Assembly (NCBI RefSeq): GCF_034008315.1
Contig: NZ_CP125377.1
Location: 1,748,001-1,812,000 of the forward strand
Length of the DNA: 64,000 nt
Direction: 5' to 3'
DNA from: Pseudomonas sp. P8_241
GTDB taxonomy: Bacteria > Pseudomonadota > Gammaproteobacteria > Pseudomonadales > Pseudomonadaceae
Shown here: piece after piece, positions 18,675 to 28,128 of the stretch
Layout of the letters: each line of letters begins with the position of its first letter
Position numbering within the stretch: the stretch's first letter is position 1
Position numbers and translations under genes: made by a program
The notes under the pieces: model-generated
Database searches by the model: none
Seen by the model: the letters and a program-made list of their open reading frames with translations, nothing else
What the model was told of the DNA's origin: nothing

Positions 18675-18830
18675 CTGATATCTCCACATCAATGCGCAAC
18701 ATATTAACCAATGAAAATTGGATGGTGACTGTACTTCTACTTCTAAAAAGCATGCAGATGCTTCGATCTTGGTCCAAACCGGTGATTAGCCTGCAACGAA
18801 TGATGAGATTCTTTCAAAATATGCAGCGCA

Positions 18831-18862
18831 ATAAAAAACCCGCCATTGTTGGCGGGTTTTTC
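18831..18862 (-). terminator. intrinsic terminator, probably bidirectional
   Basis: AACCCGCC (18837-18844), a 6-base loop and GGCGGGTT (18851-18858) form an 8-bp stem. Read on the - strand it is followed by T6 (complement of 18833-18838) and ends the DUF2897-like gene. On the + strand it also has a short T-run. Confidence 0.88.
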
Positions 18863-18864
18863 GT

Positions 18865-19032
18865 TCAGCGGTCCTGCGCTTCCTTGGCGTCCATTTCCGC
18901 ATTGCGTTCCGCGACGCGTTTACGTTGCTCTTCGGTAAGTTCGACTTTGTTGGCTGTGTCACGCAGCATCATCAAACCGCCAACGATCGAGCCAATGGCA
19001 ACGACCAGAATCAACCAGGCATACCAGGGCAT
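18865..19032 (-). CDS. DUF2897-like small membrane protein
   Basis: The 55-residue protein has one N-terminal membrane helix (PWYAWLILVVAIGSIVGGLM) followed by a charged helical tail rich in E, K and R (ELTEEQRKRVAERNAEMDA). It matches the size and layout of the DUF2897 proteins found in Pseudomonas near comEA; function unknown. ATG 19032 is preceded by GGAGAG with normal spacing; an upstream start at 19083 adds residues without one. A terminator directly follows the stop, so it is a monocistronic unit. It most likely sits in the inner membrane with the tail in the cytoplasm. Confidence 0.8.
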   Translation of the reverse strand: MPWYAWLILVVAIGSIVGGLMMLRDTANKVELTEEQRKRVAERNAEMDAKEAQDR

Positions 19033-19272
19033 AGGACTCTCCTTGAAAGCAGGCAGGCGAGGGTTCGCCGACCATTTGTGCATACCACTTTGAGTAATGG
19101 GGCTTCATCGCAGTTCCATCGCAATCACCACCATTCTATGCCTGTTATTCAAGGTTCACCGAAGGGCTTTCAACGTCTGGGCAACATTGCATCCATCGGC
19201 GCTCCGGCGCGCAAATTGCGCGGCCAGCATGAGGTTCACTGGCCCATCAGTTGAAGCCTGGAAATCCGGGTT

Positions 19273-19818
19273 TCAGGAAAAAACCTCGGCCTCCTTGAAG
19301 TACGTTGCAGCCTGGTCTTTTGCCGACAGTTGCGGTACTTCGCTGAGCTGCCAGTCGATGGCCAGGTCCGGGTCATCCCAACGAATGCTGCGCTCGGCGG
19401 AAGGAGTGTAGTAGTCAGTGGTCTTATACAGGAATTCGGCGAAATCACTCAGCACCACGAAACCGTGGGCGAAACCTTCCGGAACCCATAACTGGCGATG
19501 GTTCTCGGCCGACAGTCGTACAGCGACCCACTTGCCGAAGTGTGGCGAGCTGCGGCGGATATCGACTGCAACGTCGAGTACTTCACCCACGGTCACTCTA
19601 ACCAATTTGCCTTGAGTGTTTTCCAGCTGGTAGTGCAGGCCGCGCAATACGCCTTTTTGCGAGCGCGAATGATTGTCCTGAACGAATTGAGTATTCAGGC
19701 CAGTCGCATCTTCAAAAGCCTTGGCATTGAAGCTTTCATAAAAGAAGCCTCTTTCATCACCAAATACCTTCGGTTCGATGATCAGAACACCGGGCAGGTC
19801 GGTGGTGATTACATTCAT
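19273..19818 (-). CDS. rfbC: dTDP-4-dehydrorhamnose 3,5-epimerase
   Basis: This 181-residue cupin enzyme makes dTDP-4-dehydro-L-rhamnose from the 6-deoxy-D-xylo-hexos-4-ulose in the RmlABCD pathway. Family motifs are EPKVFGDERGFFYESFN, DNHSRSQKGVLRGLHYQ with the catalytic base His62, GEVLDVAVDIRRSSPHFG, and WVPEGFAHGFVVLSD; the active-site Tyr is near 131. The start at 19818 follows the family's MNVI opening; an 84-base longer frame upstream is discarded. The other three rml genes are not adjacent, which is unusual because they are normally in one operon. The product may serve O-antigen synthesis and also EarP (52.2 kb in this window), which uses dTDP-L-rhamnose to modify EF-P. Confidence 0.93.
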   Translation of the reverse strand: MNVITTDLPGVLIIEPKVFGDERGFFYESFNAKAFEDATGLNTQFVQDNHSRSQKGVLRGLHYQLENTQGKLVRVTVGEVLDVAVDIRRSSPHFGKWVAVRLSAENHRQLWVPEGFAHGFVVLSDFAEFLYKTTDYYTPSAERSIRWDDPDLAIDWQLSEVPQLSAKDQAATYFKEAEVFS

Positions 19819-20013
19819 GGGTGATTCTCCAGCAAAGGACATCAATGGCCGACATTCTTGCGCAAAGTGCGCACCTAAGCGAGTGGTGACTCTGGATTTC
19901 ACTCTTTTACGGTTTCTTTATTCTCCGCCTCCCCCCTCGATCTCGCACCTTTACACCCTCCCTCCCGACAATGACCCCACACGCGGCAATACGCCGTGAC
20001 TGGGAGATCTTCC

Positions 20014-20103
20014 ATGAGCGTTCTGGACGGGGTGTCGCTGCTGCTGGCAGCTGGGCTGTTCATTTATCTGTTGGTTGCGCTGTTGCGCGCGGACCGGAAC
20101 TAG
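20014..20103 (+). CDS. kdpF: KdpF, small subunit of the Kdp potassium ATPase
   Basis: A 29-codon gene begins at ATG 20014 with GGGAG ten bases upstream, and encodes SVLDGVSLLLAAGLFIYLLV followed by a short basic end (ALLRADRN). The single membrane helix and position directly before kdpA identify KdpF, the peptide that stabilises the KdpABC complex. It stops eight bases before kdpA. The region before it (19930-20010) is T- and C-rich and probably contains the KdpE-controlled promoter, but no defined operator could be assigned. Confidence 0.9.
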   Translation: MSVLDGVSLLLAAGLFIYLLVALLRADRN

Positions 20104-20111
20104 GAGCGGCC

Positions 20112-21806
20112 ATGCACAGTTATGACTATTGGCTGATCCTTGGGTTTTTCGCGGTGGTATTGGTTCCGGCACCGTTTCTCGGGCGCTTCTACTACAAGGT
20201 CATGGAAGGTCAGCGCACCTGGCTGACGCCGATTCTGGGACCGGTGGAGCGTGGCTGCTATCGGGTGGCCGGGGTTGATCCGCAAACCGAACAGAGTTGG
20301 CAGAAATACACGCTGGCCTTGCTCGCGTTCAACCTTGCAGGCTTCTTGCTGTTGTTCGCGATCCTGGTGTTTCAGGGCCACTTGCCGCTCAATCCACAAA
20401 ACCTGCCGGGCCAGGAATGGACGCTGGCGTTCAACACCGCTGTCAGCTTCATGACCAACACTAACTGGCAGGGCTACAGCGGTGAAGCATCCCTGAGTTA
20501 CCTCAGCCAGATGGTCGGTCTCACCGTGCAGAACTTTGTCAGCGCGGCCACCGGGCTCGCTGTTCTGGTTGCGTTGTGTCGAGGAATCGGTCGCAGGTCA
20601 ACCAAAACCCTGGGCAACTTCTGGGTCGACATGACCCGCGCCACCCTCTATGGCCTGCTGCCGCTGTGTCTGTTGCTGGCGCTTTATCTGGTCTGGCAGG
20701 GGGTGCCGCAAACCTTCGCACAATATGTGAATGCGCTGACGATGCAGGGCGTCGATCAGGTGATTCCGCTTGGTCCGGCCGCGAGCCAGATTGCGATCAA
20801 GCAACTGGGCACCAACGGTGGAGGGTTCTTCGGCGTGAACTCTGCGCATCCGTTCGAGAACCCGACCGCGTGGAGCAACCTGTTCGAAGTCGCATCAATC
20901 ATTTTGATTCCGGTGGCGCTGGTGTTCACCTTTGGCCACTACGTAAAAGACCTGCGTCAGAGCCGCGCAATCATCGCCTGCATGCTTGCGCTGTTTCTGA
21001 TTGGCGGAGCGACGTCGCTGTGGGCTGAAAATCAACCGAATCCGACCTTGGACAACGTAGCCGTTGAACAGACCGCGCCGCTCGAAGGCAAGGAATCGCG
21101 CTTCGGCACCACCGCCACGGTGCTGTGGTCGGTGACCACCACGGCGGCCTCCAACGGTTCGGTCAACGGCATGCACGACAGCCTCAACCCCCTGAGCGGC
21201 ATGGTGGCGATGGTCAACATGATGGTCGGCGAAGTGATCTTCGGTGGCGTGGGCGCCGGGCTCTACGGCATGTTGCTCAACGTGTTGATCGCGGTATTCC
21301 TCGCGGGGCTGATGATTGGCCGCACGCCGGAATACCTCGGCAAGAAACTGCAAGCGAGGGAAGTGCAACTGTTGGTGCTGACCTTGATGGTCATGCCGAT
21401 TGGCGTGCTGGTGCTCGGCGCAATCGCCGCCAGTCTGCCGGGGCCGGTGGCCTCGGTGAGCAACCCCGGTGCCCATGGTTTCAGCCAGTTGCTCTACGCC
21501 TACACCTCGGCCAGCGCTAACAACGGCTCCGCGTTCGCTGGTTTTGGTGCCAACACCCCGTTCCACAACGTGATGTTGGGGCTGGGTATGTTGATCGGCC
21601 GCTTCGGCTACATCCTTCCGGTACTGGCTCTGGCTGGCAGCCTGGCGATGAAGAAAACCGCCCCGATTGGTCAGAACAGCTTCCCGACCCATGGTCCGCT
21701 GTTCGTGACTTTATTGACCGTGACTATTTTGCTGGTGGGCGGCCTGACGTTCCTGCCGACCCTGGCGCTAGGCCCTATCGCTGAACATCTGAGCATGGGC
21801 TTCTGA
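20112..21806 (+). CDS. kdpA: potassium-transporting ATPase, subunit A
   Basis: The 564-residue protein is the K+-channel-like subunit of KdpFABC, with about ten membrane helices. It carries the four degenerate selectivity-filter loops of the superfamily of K+ transporters, for example [32 protein letters not shown] and [13 protein letters not shown]. It binds K+ from the periplasm at high affinity and passes it to KdpB. ATG 20112 is preceded by AGGAGCGGC; the frame stays open upstream to 19971 but that part covers kdpF. Length is normal for the family. It is co-transcribed with kdpF and kdpB. Confidence 0.97.
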   Translation: MHSYDYWLILGFFAVVLVPAPFLGRFYYKVMEGQRTWLTPILGPVERGCYRVAGVDPQTEQSWQKYTLALLAFNLAGFLLLFAILVFQGHLPLNPQNLPGQEWTLAFNTAVSFMTNTNWQGYSGEASLSYLSQMVGLTVQNFVSAATGLAVLVALCRGIGRRSTKTLGNFWVDMTRATLYGLLPLCLLLALYLVWQGVPQTFAQYVNALTMQGVDQVIPLGPAASQIAIKQLGTNGGGFFGVNSAHPFENPTAWSNLFEVASIILIPVALVFTFGHYVKDLRQSRAIIACMLALFLIGGATSLWAENQPNPTLDNVAVEQTAPLEGKESRFGTTATVLWSVTTTAASNGSVNGMHDSLNPLSGMVAMVNMMVGEVIFGGVGAGLYGMLLNVLIAVFLAGLMIGRTPEYLGKKLQAREVQLLVLTLMVMPIGVLVLGAIAASLPGPVASVSNPGAHGFSQLLYAYTSASANNGSAFAGFGANTPFHNVMLGLGMLIGRFGYILPVLALAGSLAMKKTAPIGQNSFPTHGPLFVTLLTVTILLVGGLTFLPTLALGPIAEHLSMGF

Positions 21807-21816
21807 GGACTGGACG

Positions 21817-23874
21817 ATGAATATGCCTGCAATCAAACCGGTAGCCGTGAAGGCGTCGGAGCAACCCAAAACCGCGATTTCGGCCCTCTGGCGTCCGGCG
21901 CTGGTGCAAGCCTTCGTCAAACTCGATCCACGGCAACTCAAGCGCGCGCCGGTGATGCTGGTGGTTGAACTGACCGCGATCCTGACCACGGTGTTGTGCT
22001 TCATTCCCGACGCGGCGGTGCCAACTTTCGTCGCTGCACAAATCGCGGTGTGGCTATGGTTCACGGTGTTGTTCGCCAATTTCGCCGAAGCCTTGGCCGA
22101 AGGTCGCGGCAAGGCTCGCGCCGACAGTCTCAAGGCCGGCAGCGAAGGCCTCAGCGCTCGGCGTAAAACCAGTAACGGCAGCTTTCAAGTGGTGCCTGCC
22201 GCCAACTTGAGAAAAGGCGATGTGGTACGTGTCGAAGCGGGGGAGATGATTCCCGGTGACGGCGAGGTGATCGAGGGTATCGCAGCGGTCAACGAAGCGG
22301 CGATCACGGGTGAATCTGCGCCCGTGATCCGCGAGTCCGGCGGCGACCGCTCCGCCGTCACCGGCAATACGCGGCTGGTCTCGGACTGGCTGCTGGTGAA
22401 GATCACCGCCAACCCCGGTGAGTCGACGCTGGACCGCATGATCGCCCTGGTCGAAGGCGCCAAGCGCCAGAAAACCCCGAACGAAGTGGCGCTCGATATC
22501 CTGCTGATCGGCCTGACCCTGATCTTCCTGCTGGTGGTCGTCACCCTGCAACCGTTCGCCCATTTCGCGAATGGCAGTCTGCCGCTGGTGTTTCTGGTGG
22601 CGCTGTTGGTGACGCTGATTCCGACCACCATCGGTGGTTTGCTGTCGGCCATCGGTATCGCCGGGATGGACCGTCTGGTGCGCCTGAACGTGATTGCAAA
22701 ATCAGGTCGGGCAGTGGAAGCGGCGGGCGACGTGCACGTCCTGCTGTTGGACAAGACCGGCACCATCACCTTTGGTAACCGTCGTTGTTCAGCGGTGTAT
22801 GCCGCGCCGGGCGTGACTGCCAGGGAACTGGCTGAAGGTGCGCTGTTCGCCTCACTGGCCGATGACACCGCTGAGGGTAAATCCATCGTCGAGTACCTGC
22901 GCGGGCTTCATCCGCAACCGGAACCCTGCGCTGATCTGCTGACAGCCGTGCCGTTCAGTGCCGAGACTCGCTTGTCCGGGGTCGACTATCAGGGCCGGGT
23001 TTATCGTAAAGGTGCAGTGGATTCGTTGCTGGCCTTCGTCGGCCTGAAACGCGCCGACCTGGCACCGGCACTGTCCCGGGAAATCGACAAGATCGCTCAG
23101 AGCGGCGGTACTCCGTTGCTGGTGTGTGCCGACGGCAAATTGCTCGGCGCAATACACCTCAAGGATGTGGTCAAGCCCGGTATCCGCGAGCGTTTCGCCG
23201 AGCTGCGCAAGCTGGGGATTCGCACGGTCATGGTCACCGGCGATAACCCGTTGACGGCCGCCGCCATTGCCGCCGAAGCAGGCGTTGACGACGTGCTGGC
23301 CGAAGCCACGCCGGAGAAAAAACTGGCGCGCATTCGTCACGAGCAGAACGACGGCCGGCTGGTAGCGATGTGCGGCGATGGCGCCAACGATGCCCCCGCA
23401 CTGGCCCAGGCAGACGTCGGCATGGCGATGAACGATGGCACGCAAGCCGCACGCGAAGCCGCCAACATGGTCGACCTCGACAGCGATCCGACCAAGCTGC
23501 TGGACGTGGTACAGATCGGCAAGGAATTGCTGGTCACCCGCGGTGCGCTGACGACCTTTTCCATCGCCAACGACGTGGCGAAATACTTCGCCATCCTGCC
23601 GGCGTTGTTTGCCTCGATCTACCCGCAACTCGGTGTGCTCAACGTGATGCACTTGAGCAGTCCGCAGAGCGCGATTCTCTCGGCGATCGTGTTCAACGCC
23701 CTGATCATTGTGGTGTTGATTCCGCTGGCACTGCGCGGTGTGCGCGTGCAGGCGGCGAATGCGGCGGCGTTGCTGCGACGCAATCTGTTGATCTACGGAC
23801 TGGGCGGGATTGCGGTGCCGTTCGTGGGTATCAAGGCCATCGACATGCTGTTGACGGCGTTGCATCTGGTTTGA
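21817..23874 (+). CDS. kdpB: potassium-transporting ATPase, subunit B
   Basis: The 685-residue P-type ATPase drives K+ uptake by KdpFABC. It has the phosphorylation motif DKTGT with Asp312, the actuator motif TGES (164-167), and the hinge motif [16 protein letters not shown]. Membrane helices lie at both ends of the cytoplasmic domains. The serine of TGES is the residue whose phosphorylation inhibits the pump at high K+ in the E. coli homologue. It starts eleven bases after kdpA with GAGGAC upstream. Its stop is followed by a 140-base gap with a REP element before kdpC, instead of the usual tight spacing. Confidence 0.97.
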   Translation: MNMPAIKPVAVKASEQPKTAISALWRPALVQAFVKLDPRQLKRAPVMLVVELTAILTTVLCFIPDAAVPTFVAAQIAVWLWFTVLFANFAEALAEGRGKARADSLKAGSEGLSARRKTSNGSFQVVPAANLRKGDVVRVEAGEMIPGDGEVIEGIAAVNEAAITGESAPVIRESGGDRSAVTGNTRLVSDWLLVKITANPGESTLDRMIALVEGAKRQKTPNEVALDILLIGLTLIFLLVVVTLQPFAHFANGSLPLVFLVALLVTLIPTTIGGLLSAIGIAGMDRLVRLNVIAKSGRAVEAAGDVHVLLLDKTGTITFGNRRCSAVYAAPGVTARELAEGALFASLADDTAEGKSIVEYLRGLHPQPEPCADLLTAVPFSAETRLSGVDYQGRVYRKGAVDSLLAFVGLKRADLAPALSREIDKIAQSGGTPLLVCADGKLLGAIHLKDVVKPGIRERFAELRKLGIRTVMVTGDNPLTAAAIAAEAGVDDVLAEATPEKKLARIRHEQNDGRLVAMCGDGANDAPALAQADVGMAMNDGTQAAREAANMVDLDSDPTKLLDVVQIGKELLVTRGALTTFSIANDVAKYFAILPALFASIYPQLGVLNVMHLSSPQSAILSAIVFNALIIVVLIPLALRGVRVQAANAAALLRRNLLIYGLGGIAVPFVGIKAIDMLLTALHLV

Positions 23875-23888
23875 CCTGACACCCCATT

Positions 23889-23994
23889 GCAGGAACGAGC
23901 TTGCACGCATAGGTAGTGAACGATAACGCGTCCTATGTGATAGGACGCGGCGCTTTCAGATCCATCGCGAACAAGCTCGCTCCTACAGGTAATT
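23889..23994. repeat. REP pair (BIME) with a perfect central hairpin, inside the kdp operon
   Basis: Two opposed REP-like arms (GCAGGAACGAGCTTGC at about 23889, GAACAAGCTCGCTCCTACAG at about 23970) flank a perfect 10-bp hairpin with a 3-base loop, CGCGTCCTAT (23927-23936) and ATAGGACGCG (23940-23949). The whole element fills the kdpB-kdpC gap. It may act as a 3' stabiliser of the kdpFAB message or a partial terminator. Confidence 0.8.
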
Positions 23995-24017
23995 GCTGCC
24001 AATTCGAGGATTTTGAC

Positions 24018-24563
24018 ATGTCCACATTGATACGCCCGGCCCTGAGCCTGTTGGTCCTGATGACCCTGATCACCGGCGTTGCCTATCCCTTGGTCGTCAC
24101 GGGTGTGGCTCAGGTTGCATTCCCGGATCAGGCCAATGGCAGTCTGGTCTACGATGCCGAGGGCAAGGTGCGAGGTTCGTCGTTGATTGCCCAGGATTTC
24201 GTCGGCGATGCGTGGTTCCATCCGCGCCCATCGGCGGGCGCCTTTGCCACCGTGTCGAGCAGCGCCAGCAATCTTTCACCGAGCAATCCGGCGCTGGCTG
24301 TTCGTGTGATCAATGATGCGAACAAACTGCTTGTGCCAGGCCAGGGGGCGGTGCCGTTGGCGCTGGTCACCACATCCGGCAGCGGCCTCGATCCACACTT
24401 GCCACCGGCGGCGATTGCCTATCAACTGGCGCGTGTTGCGGCGGCGCGAAATCTGCCGGTTGCCACCTTGCAGAATCTGCTGGACGAGCACATTGAGCAG
24501 CCCCTTGTAGGACCGCCGGTGGTGAATGTGCTTGAGCTGAATCGGGCGCTGGAAAGCCTGTAA
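24018..24563 (+). CDS. kdpC: potassium-transporting ATPase, subunit C
   Basis: The 181-residue protein has one N-terminal membrane helix ([20 protein letters not shown]) and a soluble periplasmic domain with the family motifs [17 protein letters not shown] and [14 protein letters not shown]. KdpC assembles with KdpA/KdpB and increases their activity. ATG 24018 is used; the frame extends upstream to 23916 through the REP element, which is not coding. Length is normal. It is separated from kdpB by a REP pair and from kdpD by a second REP pair, so equal expression with kdpB is not guaranteed. Confidence 0.96.
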   Translation: MSTLIRPALSLLVLMTLITGVAYPLVVTGVAQVAFPDQANGSLVYDAEGKVRGSSLIAQDFVGDAWFHPRPSAGAFATVSSSASNLSPSNPALAVRVINDANKLLVPGQGAVPLALVTTSGSGLDPHLPPAAIAYQLARVAAARNLPVATLQNLLDEHIEQPLVGPPVVNVLELNRALESL

Positions 24564-24569
24564 ATCGAC

Positions 24570-24652
24570 GGCGCCATATTCGCGAGCTGGCTCGCTCTCA
24601 CAGGAGTACGCATTCCAAATGTGGGAGCGAACCTGCTCGCGATGACGGCCTC
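24570..24652. repeat. REP pair between kdpC and kdpD
   Basis: TTCGCGAGCTGGCTCGCTCTC (about 24580-24600) and GTGGGAGCGAACCTGCTCGC (about 24621-24640) form opposed REP-like palindromes of the Pseudomonas type in the 130-base gap before kdpD. Confidence 0.75.
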
Positions 24653-24694
24653 ACAATCGCTACATCAACATCAAAAAAATCGAGAACCCCAGAC

Positions 24695-27346
24695 ATGAGC
24701 GACTCCGGCCGCGCCGATGCGCTGTTAGCAGATCTGCCCCGCGATGGTCGCGGCCGGCTCAAGGTTTTTCTCGGTGCCGCGCCGGGTGTCGGCAAGACCT
24801 ACGCCATGTTGCAATCGGCGCACACCCAACTGCGCCAAGGGGTGAAAATCATTGCCGGGGTCGTCGAAACCCACGGCCGGGCCGAAACCGAAGCATTGCT
24901 CAGCGGCTTGCCTCAGCAGCCCCTGCTGCGCTCGGAATACCGAGGCGTGACGCTCGAAGAAATGGACCTCGATGGTCTGCTGGCGGCCAAACCAAAACTG
25001 GTGCTGGTGGACGAACTGGCCCACACCAACGCCCCCGGCAGTCGTCACGAAAAACGCTGGCAAGACATCCAAGAGCTACTCGCCGCTGGCATCGACGTGT
25101 ACACCACGGTCAACGTCCAGCACCTGGAAAGCCTCAATGACCAGGTGCGCGGCATCACCGGCGTACAGGTGCGCGAAACATTGCCCGACTGGGTGCTGCA
25201 AGAAGCCTATGAATTGCTGCTGATCGATTTGCCACCGCGCGAGTTGCTTGAGCGGCTGCGCGACGGCAAGGTCTACGTGCCGGAGCAGGCGCGTGCTGCG
25301 ATCGATGCTTTTTTCTCCCAGACCAACCTGACGGCCCTGCGCGAACTGGCGATGCAAACCGCGGCCGCTCAGATCGATAACGATCTGGCCCAGGGTTATC
25401 GCCAACTCGGTCAAGCCGCGCCGGCCGTGCGCGGGCGTTTGCTGGTGGGTGTCGACGGCGATGCCCAGGCCGAGCGGCTGGTGCGTCACGCCAGTCGCAT
25501 CGCCCAGCGTCGCCATCTGCCCTGGAGTCTGGTGCATGTCGACAACGGCAGCGTGCGTGACGAGCAATCGCGCCTGCGCCTGCAAAGTGCCCAGCAACTG
25601 GCTGAGCGTCTGGGCGGAGAGGTGGTGCTGTTGCGGGCAGGTGAAGTGGCGAAAACCCTGATCCAGCATGCCGCCGAACGACGCGCCAGCCTGGTGTTGG
25701 TCGGCCAGTCCCGGCCACGTCTGCGTCGTCGATTGTTCGGTGGCGGGCTGGCGGCACGTTTGCTGCGCAATGCACGCGGGCTGGAAATAAACGTTCTCGA
25801 CGGTGATCACGAGCAACATCAGCCTCATCAACGGTCGATGCAGGCGTTGGTATGGTTTGATTACGCCCTGGCAGTGGTGGCAACGGTGTTGGCCAGTGCC
25901 CTGGCGTCGGCGGTGGCGAGTGTGTTGGCGTTGCCGAATATCTCGTTGGTGTTCCTCGCCGCTGTCCTGCTGGTTGCGGTGCGCAGCAGTATCGGGCCGG
26001 CGCTGACCTGTGCGGCGCTGTCGTTTCTGGCCTATGACTTCCTGTTCATTCCGCCGAATTTTTCCTTGAGCATTCAACGCGAAGAAGACGTGCTGACCTT
26101 GCTGTTTTTCCTGTTGATGGCGGCACTGACTGGTAATCTGGCCGCGCGTCAGCGACGGCAATTGCAGGCACTGCGCGACACCCAGGAAGAGACCACCGAA
26201 CTGCTCGACCTGTCGCGCAAGCTGACTGCCGCTACCGACCGTCAGGCTGTGGTCAGCGCCGCGGCACAGCACCTCAACGGCTGGAGCGATCTGCAACTGT
26301 GCCTGCTCAACCGCGACGGTCAAAGCGCCTGGATAGTCGAGACCGGTGGCCCGCTGGAACTGACCGAAGCCGAGCGCGCCGCTGCCGATTGGGCCTGGCA
26401 ACACGATCAGCCGGCTGGCGCAGGCACTGGCACTTTGCCGTTCGGACGTTGGTGGTGGTGGCCATTGTCGGTCGAGGATGGCCCGTTGGCGCTGCTCGGC
26501 GTATGCGCCAAAGAGGGCCAGACCTTGAGTGGGCAGCGTCGGCGTTTGTTGACGGCGCTCAGTCAGCCACTGGCGCAGGCGCTGGCTCGTGCGCAACTGG
26601 TCGACGACCTCGAAGCCGCTCGACTGCACGGCGAAACCGAACAATTGCGCAGTGCCTTGCTGGCCTCGGTGTCCCACGATTTGCGCACACCACTGACCTC
26701 AATGCGCGGCAGCATCGACAGCCTGTTGGCCCTTGGCGAGGCGATTGGGCTGGAGGACCGCCGCGAATTGCTCGAAGGGACTCGGGATGAAGCCGAGCGC
26801 CTGGATCGCTACATTCAAAATCTGCTGGACATGACCCGCCTCGGTCACGGTGCACTGAAACTGTCACGAGACTGGGTGTCGCCGGCCGATATTGTCGGCA
26901 GTTCACTCAATCGCCTGCGGGCGGTCTTGTCGTCCTTGCACGTCAGCACGCAGGTGCCCGCCGAGTTACCCCTGTTGTATGTGCATGCGGCGCTGATCGA
27001 ACAGGCCCTGGTCAACGTGCTGGAAAATGCCGCACGTTTCTCGCCCTCTCGCGGACGTCTGCAGTTGCATGCCGGGGCTGATGACAAGGAGCTGTTTTTT
27101 TCGGTCAGTGACGAGGGGCCAGGCATTCCGGAGGCGGAGCGGGCAAAGATTTTCGATATGTTCTATACCGCTGCTCGCGGCGATCGTGGCGGGCATGGCA
27201 CCGGGCTTGGGTTGGCCATTTGTCAGGGCATGGTCGGTGCCCATGGCGGTCGTATCAGTGTTGCGGACGGCATCGAGGGGCGTGGCACCTGCATCACCTT
27301 GCACCTGCCGCTGCAGGCGCAGCCGGGATACGAAAGTGAAGCCTGA
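24695..27346 (+). CDS. kdpD: osmosensitive K+ channel sensor histidine kinase
   Basis: The 883-residue KdpD senses K+ limitation and phosphorylates KdpE. Domains in order are: the N-terminal KdpD domain with Walker A GAAPGVGKT (residues 27-35) and VDELAHTNAPGSRHEKRW; a universal-stress-like domain (about 245-370); four closely spaced membrane helices (about 385-490); a GAF-like region; and the kinase core. The core has phospho-acceptor His661 in SVSHDLRTPLTS and N-, G1- and G2-boxes (NVLENAARFSP, SDEGPGIPE, GHGTGLGLAI). Length and order match the family. It is followed after 48 bases by kdpE. Same-strand position after kdpC suggests the whole set can be transcribed together. Confidence 0.97.
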   Translation: MSDSGRADALLADLPRDGRGRLKVFLGAAPGVGKTYAMLQSAHTQLRQGVKIIAGVVETHGRAETEALLSGLPQQPLLRSEYRGVTLEEMDLDGLLAAKPKLVLVDELAHTNAPGSRHEKRWQDIQELLAAGIDVYTTVNVQHLESLNDQVRGITGVQVRETLPDWVLQEAYELLLIDLPPRELLERLRDGKVYVPEQARAAIDAFFSQTNLTALRELAMQTAAAQIDNDLAQGYRQLGQAAPAVRGRLLVGVDGDAQAERLVRHASRIAQRRHLPWSLVHVDNGSVRDEQSRLRLQSAQQLAERLGGEVVLLRAGEVAKTLIQHAAERRASLVLVGQSRPRLRRRLFGGGLAARLLRNARGLEINVLDGDHEQHQPHQRSMQALVWFDYALAVVATVLASALASAVASVLALPNISLVFLAAVLLVAVRSSIGPALTCAALSFLAYDFLFIPPNFSLSIQREEDVLTLLFFLLMAALTGNLAARQRRQLQALRDTQEETTELLDLSRKLTAATDRQAVVSAAAQHLNGWSDLQLCLLNRDGQSAWIVETGGPLELTEAERAAADWAWQHDQPAGAGTGTLPFGRWWWWPLSVEDGPLALLGVCAKEGQTLSGQRRRLLTALSQPLAQALARAQLVDDLEAARLHGETEQLRSALLASVSHDLRTPLTSMRGSIDSLLALGEAIGLEDRRELLEGTRDEAERLDRYIQNLLDMTRLGHGALKLSRDWVSPADIVGSSLNRLRAVLSSLHVSTQVPAELPLLYVHAALIEQALVNVLENAARFSPSRGRLQLHAGADDKELFFSVSDEGPGIPEAERAKIFDMFYTAARGDRGGHGTGLGLAICQGMVGAHGGRISVADGIEGRGTCITLHLPLQAQPGYESEA

Positions 27347-27394
27347 TCGTGCTTGCGCTACTCTCTTGTCACTTCTATGTGTTGATGTGAATTC

Positions 27395-28093
27395 ATGAGC
27401 CAGACCGCGACCATTTTGGTCATCGATGACGAACCGCAAATCCGCAAATTCCTGCGCATCAGCCTCGCTTCCCAAGGTTACAAAGTGCTGGAAGCCGGCA
27501 CCGGCAGCGAAGGCCTGGCGCAGGCCGCCTTGAACAAACCGGACCTGCTGGTGCTGGACCTTGGTTTGCCGGACATGGACGGCCAACAAGTGCTTAGCGA
27601 GTTACGCGAGTGGTCGAAGGTACCGGTACTGGTGCTGTCAGTGCGCGCAAGCGAAGGGCAGAAAGTCGAGGCTCTGGATGGCGGCGCCAATGATTACGTG
27701 ACCAAACCGTTCGGCATCCAGGAGTTTTTGGCGCGGATTCGTGCGTTATTGCGTCAGGCAACGGTGGGCGAGGCTCAGCAAGCTGCGCTGACCTTCGGCC
27801 CGCTGACCGTCGACCTCGCTTATCGGCGCGTATTGCTCGACGGTGTCGAGGTGGCGTTGACCCGAAAGGAATACGCCGTACTGGCGCAACTGGCGCGGCA
27901 TCCCGGGCGGGTGATCACCCAGCAGCAACTGCTCAAGGACATCTGGGGACCGACCCACACCGAGGACACCCATTACCTGCGGATTGTGGTGGGCCATTTG
28001 CGCCAGAAACTGGCGGACGACCCGACCCGGCCTCGGTTTATCGTGACCGAGGCGGGTGTGGGGTATCGATTGTTGAGTGAGGTCAGTCTTTAG
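27395..28093 (+). CDS. kdpE: two-component response regulator KdpE
   Basis: This 232-residue OmpR-type regulator has a receiver domain with acidic pair DDEPQIRKFL, phospho-acceptor Asp in LLVLDLGLPDMDGQ (about residue 52) and the conserved Lys in YVTKPF (about 104). The C-terminal winged helix contains LTRKEYAVLAQLARHPGRV and THYLRIVVGHLRQKL. It activates kdpFABC when phosphorylated by KdpD. It lies 48 bases after kdpD on the same strand. No intrinsic terminator is evident before the convergent patatin gene. Confidence 0.97.
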   Translation: MSQTATILVIDDEPQIRKFLRISLASQGYKVLEAGTGSEGLAQAALNKPDLLVLDLGLPDMDGQQVLSELREWSKVPVLVLSVRASEGQKVEALDGGANDYVTKPFGIQEFLARIRALLRQATVGEAQQAALTFGPLTVDLAYRRVLLDGVEVALTRKEYAVLAQLARHPGRVITQQQLLKDIWGPTHTEDTHYLRIVVGHLRQKLADDPTRPRFIVTEAGVGYRLLSEVSL

Positions 28094-28128
28094 TTTTTTT
28101 ACTGTTTGAGCTGGCCCTATCGGGCATT

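Noticed and set aside
20895..23910. Long open frames on the - strand opposite kdpA and kdpB (265 and 352 codons)
   Set aside because: They are antisense to strongly conserved kdp genes, rich in His/Gln/Arg as expected for shadow frames of GC-rich genes, and show no motifs.
25076..26677. 533-codon open frame opposite kdpD
   Set aside because: Shadow frame of the intact kdpD gene; composition dominated by Gln, His and Arg, no domain.
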